Assembly (NCBI RefSeq): GCF_025370935.1
Contig: NC_133494.1
Coordinates: forward strand, 13,665,575 to 13,729,574
Direction: 5' to 3'
Origin: Choristoneura fumiferana
Lineage: Eukaryota; Arthropoda; Insecta; Lepidoptera; Tortricidae
DNA length: 64,000 nucleotides
Under the pieces are notes generated by a model, which was given only the letters and a program-made list of their open reading frames with translations, was not told the DNA's origin and made no database searches. How positions within the stretch are numbered: position 1 is the stretch's first letter; the number at the start of each line of letters is the position of its first letter. Of the stretch, positions 34,201 to 46,200 are shown one piece after another. The translations under genes were made by a program, and so were the position numbers.

Positions 34201-37200
34201 TATCAGCTCTATTATATTCAGTAATATTCAGTGGACTGGCTGTCATTGACTTAAATATAGGTCCACGGATTTATATATTTTTTAAAATAAAAATTGTGTA
34301 TATTAGGCGAACAAGATGAAACCGTCGATAATATTCTTCGACGAGATCGATGCGCTCGCGCCGGTCCGCAGCGTGCGACAGGACCAAGTCCACGCGAGCG
34401 TCGTGGGCACGCTACTGGCCGAAATGGACGGGCTTTGCGACAGGTACACTCTTTAACTACTTAGCCTTCATAATTATTTTTAGAAAAAAACACTAAACCA
34501 CCTTTTCTTTTGCTTCTCACAAACTACATAAGTAAGACATAACATGTGTGCGACACATATTTTTCTCTAGAGATTTCTCTTGTGATAAACAAAGGTGTTT
34601 TAAATCCATTCAAAGGTGTTTTGCACGTGTAGTATTGGATTAACAAGGTAAAATTCACAGACCTTATATCGAGATAGACGAAAAGAGCGTTTCAAACTGT
34701 ATGAGAACCTAGCGTGTCGAATTTTTCGTACCTACGATGACGTCACAAGCGAGACTTAGTGATGGGAAATCAAGACCGTACGGCAACGATTCAAAGGCGT
34801 GCCGCCGCGACTCGAGCGGCCGTGGATCAAACTTTTTACACGCAAGGTAGGTAAACGCTTAAGGTCTATCTCGATATAAGGTCTGTGTTAAAATTAGATC
34901 AATGACTTCGGCAAAGTAACACCTAAATGAATTATACAATATAGAAGTTTTTTTGCTGAATTTGCTTCATTATACCACTCCGGAAATTTGCAAGATTGAA
35001 AATGGACAACTTACTTATTTACTTCATTAATTCGAATATTTAAGCTAAAGGAACTTATTGTGGTTGATTTTCGTCGCGGGCATTAGAGCGCGGTTACCGC
35101 GCGATACGTTCGATGGTTTGCCGTGCGAAGTCGATACGCAACTTAATATTCGAGATTATACTATCCTCCTGGGGCCCGAAGTAAAATTTCTGTTTTCACA
35201 ATTTGAACCGAACGTCAATCAAGTAAAGTTCAATTTGTGTTTTTATGTCCTCAAGTGAGTACCGGGGGATCCAGGAGGATAAATGCAAGAGTATGCAATA
35301 ATAGTACATTACTGTAGAGGCTGGGAAGTAGGGGGTTGCCGGCCAAGCAGATATAGAGATATAGGATTCCGGCCGAGGCTTGTATAGTGCTTTTCTCAAA
35401 CATTACATGAAATAAAATAAAAACAAACAAGAAATGAACCTGGCGGGACGCTAGTCTGGTCGCGGTGTTGTGTGGCTGCGGGCGGCGGGCAGCTGCCGGC
35501 GGTGTGTGTCGCAGAGCGCGCGTTGAAACAAAAGACGGTCCGCATTGCCGGCCAGCGGCCTGCAAGGTTGTATGAAATCTCTTTGCAGGCCGCTAGTGTG
35601 ACCGCGCGCACGCAGCTGAGCCGCAGCGCCTGCAGCGCGATACTTCTCGGCCTATTATTTGTAACACAACGTCAATATTTCATGTCATGTTTGAGAAAAA
35701 CTTTGTTTACAGGGGAGAAGTGATAATAATAGGCGCTACGAACCGGCTGGACGCGGTGGATCCCGCGCTGCGGCGCGCGGGCCGTTTCGACCGCGAGCTG
35801 CACTTCCCGGCGCCGCACGCCGCCGCGAGGCGTGACATCCTCGACATATACACGAGGCACTGGCGGCCGCGCCCGCAGGACGACGCGCTCGAACATGTAG
35901 CGCAAGTCGCCGGTGGCTACGGAGGTAACGTCTGCAGATGTACTACGGTCAATAGCATATATCCATACTAATATTATAAATGCGAAAGTAACTGTGTCGA
36001 AACCCAGCGAAACTGAAATGAAATTTTGGTATATAGGTAGTTTGAACCCCAAGGATCAACATAGGATACCTTTTATTCCGGTAGAGGGCGCCACGGCGCG
36101 ATAACCTAGATCCGCGCAGACGATGTCGCGGGCATAAGCTAGTATTATATACGTTACCAAGATAACAATAGTTATTTGTGTCACAAGGGAGCAAAATGGT
36201 GTATTTACGGCGAGGGCGTACATTGAATCCAGAATGTAGCGAAGGATTTTACAATAGAATCCTGAGCGTAGCGAGGGATTCTAAAGTAGAATCCTGAGCG
36301 TAATGAGGGATTCAAGTGTTAACGCCCAAGATGAAAATAATTTTGCTCCCGAGTCGCTCATACAACTTTTCACACCAAGCAAAAAAAAATAAACTCTAAA
36401 TATTATTAAAGAATAACCAGCATAGAAAATGGCGTGGCTTCCCAATTATCAACTTTAAAAAACGGCATTTTCAATAAAACACTTAGAAAAGCCTTGAACA
36501 GAAAAGTTGCACTTTGCTCCCTCTCGTCAGGGAGGAAAAGTTACTTTTCTGAAGGAGAGGTGTGAAAAAATATTTATACACCTTTATGCCACTAAGTAAA
36601 CACTAAGGGGCTGTTTCACCATCCGTCTATTCGAACAAAACAAATAGAGACGGCATCACACCTAACCGCCAGTTAACACTAATCAATGGATGGTGAAACA
36701 GCCCCTAAATATATATTTTTGCATTCGACTGCACATGTCTTTCGGTCGTTTTTTATCGGAAAAGTGAATTAACGCATACATTTATTTTAATTTTTAATCC
36801 CCGACGCAAAAAAGGGGTGTTATATATAAGTTTCACCGCTATGTGTATCTGTGTGTCTGTCTGTGGCACCGTAGCTCTTAAATGAGTGGACCGATTTGAA
36901 TGCGATTTTTTTTTATTTGAAATCAGGTTTTCTAGCGATGGTTTTAGACACGTTTCATCAAACTCAGTTTAGCCGTTTTTGAGATATTGAACTTTGAATA
37001 AGTCGGGGGTTTTCCAAGTTTTTGCTGTGCATAAATATACATATACTGTAACAAAACTAACCTAAACTAAAATACCTACATAAAAAAAAGACTAATAATA
37101 ATGAAAAATGATTTAAACCAGACCCCTTAGGCAAGGTTCCGAAGATACTAGCAGCGTTCCCTCTTTCAATTGCTAGGCTAATTCTTTGTCCGAGGAAGCT

Positions 37201-40200
37201 GCCATCCTTTTTCTTTGGTAAGCCTGGGTTTGGGGATCGAACACAGTTCCTAATCCGAGACGCTCTTCCACAGTCCCAGAAAAATAAAAGCTTAAAAAGA
37301 ACCCGTTGTTGTGGTTTATCGATTTCACACTTGCTATTTTACTTTTGTTTCAGGTTCAGATTTAAAAGCGCTGTGCTCAGAAGCTGTATTGAAAGCGCTA
37401 AGAAGAGTGTACCCCCAAGTATACGAAAGTGAATACGCGTTAATGATAGACACGAAGAATGTGAGTAAATTATTTCACCTTAGGGTGAAGCCAGACGTGC
37501 GTAATTTTTTGAGTAGTGAGTCGCGTATTTTCATCTACGTAATTTCTGCTGCATTCGGTTTTATACAAAAGTCCAGTTTTTGGCGACTTAAAATGAGTTG
37601 ACTCATTTTACGAATAACAAATAAAAACAAATAACATCAAAATTCTATTATATGTGTATACTTTTTCCATAGGTGGAAGTGACCCGTGAAGATATGTTGG
37701 AAGCGATGCAGTGTCTGGTGGCCGCGGGCGCCCGCACCGGGCCCCCGCCCGCGCGCCGCCTGCCCGCCCACGCCGCGCCGCTGCTGGCCGCCCAGGTGGA
37801 GGCCGCCGGCACTCTCCTGCAGGCGGTGTTCGCGCACCAGAGGAGGTGAGACAGCAGACATGCTAGAGCGAGCCAGTGTCTGGAGGCCGCGGGCGCCCGC
37901 ACCGGGCCCCCGCCCGCGCGCCGCCTGCCCGCCCACGCCGCGCCGCTGCTGGCCGCTCAGGTGGACGCCGCCGGCACCCTCCTGCATGCGGTGTTCGCGC
38001 ACCAGAGGAGGTGAGACAGCAGACATGCTAGAGCGAGCCAGTGTCTGGAGGCCGCGGGCGCCCGCACCGGGCCCGCGCCGCGCGCCGCCTGCCCGCCCAC
38101 GCCGCGCCGCTGCTGGCCGCTCAGGTGGACGCCGCCGGCACCCTCCTGCAGGCGGTGTTCGCGCACCAGAGGAGGTGAGACAGCAGACATGCTAGAGCGA
38201 GCCAGTGTCTGGAGGCCGCGGGCGCCCGCACGGGCCCCCGCCCGCGCGCCGCCTGCCCGCCCACGCCGCGCCGCTGCTGGCCGCTCAGGTGGACGCCGCC
38301 GGCACCCTCCTGCAGGCGGTGTTCGCGCACCAGAGGAGGTGAGACAGCAGACATGCTAGAGCGAGCCAGTGTCTGGAGGCCGCGGGCGCCCGCACCGGGC
38401 CCCCGCCCGCGCGCCGCCTGCCCGCCCACGCCGCGCCGCTGCTGGCCGCTCAGGTGGACGCCGCCGGCACCCTCCTGCAGGCGGTGTTCGCGCACCAGAG
38501 GAGGTGAGACAGCAGACATGCTAGAGCGAGCCAGTGTCTGGAGGCCGCGGGCGCCCGCACCGGGCCCCCGCCCGCGCGCCGCCTGCCCGCCCACGCCGCG
38601 CCGCTGCTGGCCGCTCAGGTGGACGCCGCCGGCACCCTCCTGCAGGCGGTGTTCGCGCACCAGAGGAGGTGAGACAGCAGACATGCTAGAGCGAGCCAGT
38701 GTCTGGTGGCCGGGACGCAGGTGTCGTATCTGTTACGTGGCAACTATTATGTATGCAATCTGTGTCAATGATTTATGGCACCACAGGCAGCGAGTTCTTT
38801 TCCCTCGCGTATACAATGTAGTAGAGGACCCGTTTAAGAACGACCTTCAAACATCTGCTTAATTGATAAAAAAACATTTTATACTAAATTTAGTATGAAA
38901 AAAAAAATATAGCGAGTGGGTTGCCTAAACGCTACTTAGGGGAAACCACCCTCGAAAATTCTACAAAGAGCTCAATACTTTTAAAAAAGGGTATCAGCCT
39001 GTCACTCAATTGTTGGAAGACGACGGCGGTAATTTGATAACATCCAGTGCGGAAATTAAGAACATGTGGAAGGACTACTTCCAACAATTACTCAATTGTC
39101 CCCCTTTGAATGAGCCAAGCCCTCTTAACGATGCTGACTTCGATGACAGCGAGGTCCCCCCCCCGTCCTTTGACGAAGTTCAACAAGCGATCATGCGTCT
39201 CAAGAACAATAAGGCTCCTGGAATTGATGGCTTGCCATCAGAAATATGGAAGAACTGTGGCGGCATTGTACAGTCTAGAATCTACGAACTTGTGCTTAAG
39301 ATATGGCAACTAGAAGAACAACCCCAGGAATGGAATGTAGGCGTCATCTGCCCTGTCCACAAAAAAGGCTCCAAGAAGAAGTGCGCCAACTATCGAGGCA
39401 TTGCTCTTCTCACAACGGCGTACAAAGTCTTGTCTAACGTGCTGCTTACCAGACTGGAACCACATGCTGAGAGAATTCTTGGGGATTACCAATGTGGTTT
39501 TCGCAAAAATCGCAGCACGATAGACCAGATTTTCCTGCTGAGACAGCTGATGCAAAAAAGATGGGAGTACGCACAGAGCATCCACTCTTTGTTTGTGGAC
39601 TTCACAAAGGCTTACGACAGCATAGATCGGGAGGCTCTATATTCCATTCTTTTGAATTTTAACATTCCAAGGAAACTAGTTGCTATTATAACTACAGCTA
39701 CGAAGAACAGTGTAATGCGCGTCAGAGTGGGGGGAGAGCTCTCGGAAGAATTCCCGGTGATGACCGGTCTCAAGCAAGGGGATGCCTTATCACCAGTGCT
39801 TTTCAACCTGGCCCTAGAACATGTCGTCAGGAATGTCTTAGCACTGGACGTAGGTGTTGAGCTGAGCGGCAGGCACAAGGTGATAGGGTACGCGGATGAC
39901 CTTGCTTTATTAGGGGAAAGCCGGGAAGAGGTGGCCGAAGCGGCCAGGGTCTTGGAGCGGGAGGCGTCCAAGATAGGTTTAGGGATCAACCAGACAAAAA
40001 CAGAATACCTCCACATGAAACGATACAAAAATGCACGGGCTCGGCGTGGTAGTCTTCATGTTGGGGGTACCGTATACAGGGGAGTTGACAAATTTCGGTA
40101 TCTTGGATGCACCATAACCGACACTAACACCAGAGAGGAGGAGATATACATCCGCATCCAAAACACCCTGCGCTGCAGTGCAGCCCTCCACAAGGTGTTG

Positions 40201-43200
40201 GTGTCCAGGCTTCTCAGCAGGAATACAAAGTTAAGGATCTATAAAACTGTCATAAGACCTGTCCTTATGTATGGCTGTGAGGCCTGGACACTAACACAAA
40301 AAGAGGAATATCAACTCCTTGTAGCGGAAAGGAAGGTCTTGCGTAAGATCCTGGGACCTGTCAAGAGAGACGACGGCACGTGGAGGATCCGTAAAAACAG
40401 AGAGATCCAGGAGCTGGTGGCTGAACCCAACATCATCGGCGTAACAAAATCACACAGACTTCGCTGGTTCGGCCACCTACTACGAATGGGAGAGGATCGG
40501 GCTGCCAAAAGAGCGTACGTGGGACGACCGGCTGGTCGCCGACCGGTTGGGCGACCCAGGTACCGCTGGGAGGACAGTGTCCAGGCGGATCTGCGACGTC
40601 TCCAAGTCGACGACTGGCAAGAGGCTGCGCACGATCGGGACAGATGGCGTGCTCTCGTTTCGGAGGCCAAGACCCTCTTTGGGTCCCTGAGCCAAATTAG
40701 TTAGTTAGTTAGTTGGGTTGCCTAAAAAATTTTTGGCCAAAGTATGAAAACAAAAAAACTACAACCAGATGAATGAAGCGTTACCATTGTTCGTGACAAA
40801 CACATTCTTCACATCATCGCATCTTCGCACATTTCAGCGAGTGCTTTTCTCTCTCGTATACAATTTAGTTTGTGTTGTCTAGGATCGGCGAAGTGCCCCT
40901 GTCCCCGAGCGTGCTGTTAATAAGCGGGCCGTGCGCGGAGACGCTGATCGCGCCGGCGCTGCTGGCGCGGCTCGAGCATTGCACCGTGAAAGAGCTTAGT
41001 ATGAGCACGCTGCACTCTGTGCACGCGTTCACTCAGGAACAGGCGCTTATCACTGTAAGTACACTTGACTTATAGCGCCCACAGACGCTACCTAAATTCC
41101 TATCATTAGACTGCACCGTTCGATCTGTCCGATTTATCATAAATTCCTATTTGTATCCCAATTCATCCGTTCTGATTTATGTAATCGAATTTCGATACTG
41201 TTTCGTTCGACGGTATAGTTTTAGAAACAGTTTTCTTGCACACTATACGGTACCGGTCGAACGGTACACTCTGATCCGTCTGGTCTGCTAGGCTCGTTCA
41301 CAACTTTATACAATAATTCAAAAACACAATTGTAATATATTGAAAACATACATAATTGTTACATAATAATAAATTTAATTTGCTAAATGTTTAAAAATTG
41401 TGTCTGAGTATTCTCAAATAAAACAAACTTACAAACTCGTGTTGGCTTTTAAATCTCGCAACGCTCGTGTATTAAGTTCGCCGAGACTCGTTAGTTGCCT
41501 ACGTATCGCACTTGTATCATAACTATTATTTTGGCAGATATTTTCGGAGTGCCGGCGCGCGGACCGCGGCTGCGTGCTGTTCCTGCGGGATGCGGCGTCC
41601 GTATGGGGCGTGCTGGGCGGCGCCGGCACCGCGCTGCTGGCCCAGCTGTGGCGCACGCGCGCTGCCGCGACCACACGCTGCTGCTGGCCACTGCCAGCGG
41701 GCCTGTTGCCAGCCTGCCCGCTCAGGTAACTGCTGGCCCAAAGCTCAAAGTGAACCATTCTCTTATCTTAACTTTAACTACTCCATCGAGTACCTAGAGG
41801 TATTTTTTTTCTCTAGACAGTTCTGAACATTTGAATAAAAGCATACTACACACACAGTCAAAACATCAAATTTGTCTAGCGATAATGAATATCACAAGGC
41901 TTTTTAATGTGTGTAAATATGAATTCTCTCAACAGCTGGCCGACTTGTTCCCGGCGTACAAAAACTGCGTATACTCCGTCCGCGAACCGACCTCGGCTGA
42001 GGTACTGGCGTTCCTCAAACCTCTGATCACGGAGCAGCCGTTGGTGCCGCCGGTGATCGAGAACCACGAGCCACCGCCGCCCCTGCCCAGAGGTAACGTC
42101 AATATTGTCTTTGATGGTCTTTAGAGATAGTTCAGCCAGTTGTCAAAAGATGGCGCCTGACGTTAAAATATTCTTTCTAAGAAGCGTTTTCCCAGAAATG
42201 AGACCTAGCTCGATCGATATTTCGCTCCCAAAACTTCAATTATAGCAAATTTCATTTAGATCGTAGAACAGTTGTCGAGACCTCAAAACATAGGTTATAA
42301 AAAAAATGCCTGAAGTTCACGCGATAAATTACTGTAAGGCCAAATAATTACTGGCTTCTATTTCTAACTACGAAATACAAACGTGTTTTTTTCGAATCCG
42401 ACACTTGGCCGACTTTTTTTTAAATAGTGTATTGTCTCTAGCTCCACCCCCGCCGCCTCCGCGAGAGAGCGCCGAGCAGATCGCGCGGCGCAAGCGCAAG
42501 GAAGATTACAAGCTGCGCGAACTGCGGATATTCCTGCGCGACATCTGTCGGAAGCTCGCCTCCAACCGACGCTTCTACAAGTTCACCAAGCCCGTCGATC
42601 TGGAAGAGGTAGGGTAGCGACGTAACCAATACTAACACTGGGCCATAGGTGACCTCCTGTGATAAGATGGACTCTCACATTCGCTCGATTATGAGAGCTC
42701 GAATTAGAGACAATTTTACTTCTTTGCCCTCAAGCGGCAGAACTTGTTAACAGGTTCACAGTCCCGGAAAAATCTGCCAGCCGTCTTTTGACACATAATA
42801 ATGACAATAAATGCTCATAAAGTTTCGTATTAATTTAAGATACGTCATTGCTATGAGGCACATGTGCCGCATGGTCATACCTACCAGTGGAACCACCCAT
42901 GAGGCACATGTGCCTCATCGGACTGTGAACCTGTTAAACAACTCCATTCTAAAGTCTAATGAAAAGAATGGAAGAAAAATCGTGCCGGTACATTGTAAAT
43001 TGCATGGTCGCAGAGCAAACAAATGATGAAGTGATCGATTACATTTTTTAGTGTACCATGTTGAAGTGTTTAGGGCTTAAGTAAATTGTCATTGACTCTA
43101 CATTTTCATTGGTCTTACTGACATTGTCGTATCTCTTTTCCCAGGTGACAGACTATCTGGATATAATTAAGCAGCCTATGGATCTCGAGACCATGATGAC

Positions 43201-46200
43201 CAAAGTGGACATACACAAATACAACTGCGCCAAAGAGTTCCTAGACGACATTGATCTCATCTGTGCGAATGCACTCGAATACAATCCGGACAGGTCAGTA
43301 CGTATTCTGTATTGAAGATTTGACGTTTCGCCTCGCGATTCGGTCCGAATCGTACCTATTGGTACGCTTTTTGATTTTGGTTATTGAATCGGAGAACATG
43401 TCATGCTTGGCATTATTTTCATTTTTCACAGTGTACCTTATTTTTCTCATACTAATCGGAAAGAGATGCACGTCTGTGTCATGTGGTTATGTTTAAGAGT
43501 GAGATACGATTTATTTTTTGTAACATTTTTTTCAAATTTTGTGTCTTATGCCAGTACTGTTAAATTATGTTGAAACCTCTTTTTTTCTTCCACATTGCCA
43601 TGCCGCCATTCAAAGGGCTAGAGGGATGTATAGGTATGGAGATATACAATATACTGCTGTAGTGATCGTAATATATGTACAAGTGTATGAGACGTTATTT
43701 ATGTAATTTACATCCTCTAACCTTTTGTAAAACTATTTTTGTCATATGTATTTTATTGTAGCTTTGAAATATCATGTTGTATAATTAGTTCACGTAGATC
43801 AGAAACACAAAATAAATTATAAGAGAAATAGAAATACAACGCGAGCTAAAGAAGACGCCTACTTATAAGGCTAAAGAGCCATATATTTATTTTCCCCGCT
43901 CAGTCTCTAGTTTAGTTTTTTGATCAAATATTTTTGTTAAAATTTCCTTTTTATGTATTTATTTGTTTTACTTTTTTCTTTATTTTTTTTTAAATACGTG
44001 ATTTGATTTTGTTATTTAGATTTCTTCTCATTGTAAAATGCTAACTTATTTAATTGATTGAATCAGGCTTTACTTTGCGAAGGTCAATGAACTAAAACAA
44101 TTACTCTGCACACCCGCGGCCTTTCTATGCAACAAATGTGACGTGTGATGTGTGAGTATGAACTCTGGTTGAGTTCGAAACGCGTCAGCGTAGTGTGGTG
44201 GTAGTGATAGTTGGGTTCTTACAGCGTGGAGGTCGAGGAACTGCATGACACACTGTTGCACACACGTGGCTATAGTAAGGTCGCGGGTGAGCAAAGTAAT
44301 TGGTTATACTCGTAGTTTATTAAAATACAATGTGACATAGCAACGACGTTCCCAACAGAACGTCGTCCGACAAGCAGATACGTCACGAGGCGTGCTCGCT
44401 GCGCGATCATGCGCACGCGCTGATCGACGTGGAAATGGACAGCGACTTCGAGCTAGAATGCCAGGAGATCGCGCGGAGGCGCAACGATGAGGGCACTGCC
44501 GCTGACAATGATCTACCTGACTTTATATATACCGCTTCTAACTTGGGTGAGTACTATGACAAAGCACTCGTAACGAGAGTTGCCTTTAGCTTTGGTCTTA
44601 ATATTTTGTGATTACCATGTACATGTGTTGTATGTTTTTCAATTGTTTTCGTCTTTTCCTTTTCTCCTGTAGGAACCTACATAAATCGACGTAAAAAGTA
44701 TGTTTAGTCAAATCATTGCACAAAAATAATACTGTATTTGACAACTCTTGGATTTGCTATATCCTATTTAGGCCAATCAAACTATAATTTATCGAAGAAT
44801 TAGTTTCCAGCGTACTCGAAGTCGTTGTTACGAACAGTGCTGATTTTTTCCGCCAACAAACTGTCATGTAGTTTGGTAGATAATAAAAAAAAACAGTATT
44901 TAAAAAAAAGCATGTAATCCGCGTTTGCCCAATTCCAGGATGTGGGCATAACTTTTGGAAGCCAAATAACTACAGTTTTTTGCTTGTAGCTCGAAAACGG
45001 TACTCCCGACGGAAATATCATTCCGTTTAATATTAGAGAATTGTAAACTGTGCGTCGAATGAGCCTTGAAAACTTCAAATTCGGTACAGCCTAAATCACA
45101 AGTTAGAAAACGTGAAAAGGGTCTGCAGGCTAAGCGAACAAGAGTGGACTCGGCGATGGATTTAGTCATTCTATCATATGGTTTACTAGCCAACGCCCTT
45201 ACGTACCCTCTGCTTGAGAAGCCATAGTTCAACCCACTAGGCTATGTATGACTGTTTTAACTATGTAGAGTTTATTCGCAGCACGTCTGGACAGCACGAC
45301 GGAAGGCAAAAACCAGCGGACACCGCTCGATAAGGAATGTGTGAAACGCAAGCGACGACGCATCAACGCCTGGTCGAAGGGGCTCGTCGTCAAACGGCAG
45401 AAAACGCAAAAGGTAAATCCTAATAATATTCTAAACCAGCCCCTCCCTCCCTCCCTCCTGCCCTCTTGCTCTGAGAGGAGGCCTGTGCCGAGCAGTGGGA
45501 CGCATATAGGCAGGGATGATGATGATGATGATGATTCTAAACCAGGGGTTGGCAACCTTTTCGCAGACATGGGCCACATAGTGAAAAAAATAGATAACCT
45601 CGCCTTGTAAGATAATTTTGTACCTATTGGTATTGGTAGGTAAGTACTGTACGTGATATTACAAAACAGTCGCGGGCCGCAAGGAGATAGGTCTCGGGCC
45701 GCATTCGGCCCGCGCTTTGCCGACCCCTGTTCTAAACTGTTGCTCGGGACTCCGTCCGCGTGGAATTGGTTTATCGCTATCCCGCGGGAACTATGCAATT
45801 TTCCAGGATAAAAACTATCCTTTGTTTCTTATCTAAATCGGTTCAGCGGTTTAGACATGGTAAGGCAACAAACAAACGAACAGACTTACAATTTACAAAC
45901 TTTCGCATGTATAATATTAGTAGGGTTGATGTTTGGTAAACTAAGTCATCATTACCATCATCATCAATTGAAATGAAATGGTACCATCAGCCAAATATGT
46001 GGTCTACCACCCTAAAGTTGATAATCGTTTGCATGTCATAAAACAATAATGCCAATAGACGTGTCTGTCACTTTGAAAGTTAGGATTTAGCGACATTCAT
46101 TTGATAGGAATTTGTTCAAAAATTGATAGACCACTTATTTGGCTGATAGTACGCAAATGTACTTTGGATGAGCAAACAAAAGGTTGTATTAGAAATGAAA

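Noticed and set aside
37637..38862. Pro/Arg/Ala-rich open frames on both strands across the 165-bp array
   Set aside because: Same reason: repeated GC-rich unit. The plus-strand frame differs from the genuine exon-18 frame, which ends at a splice donor.
45229..45798. 189-codon minus-strand frame
   Set aside because: Overlaps ATAD2 exon 25 and several mobile elements in antisense; composition follows those elements.
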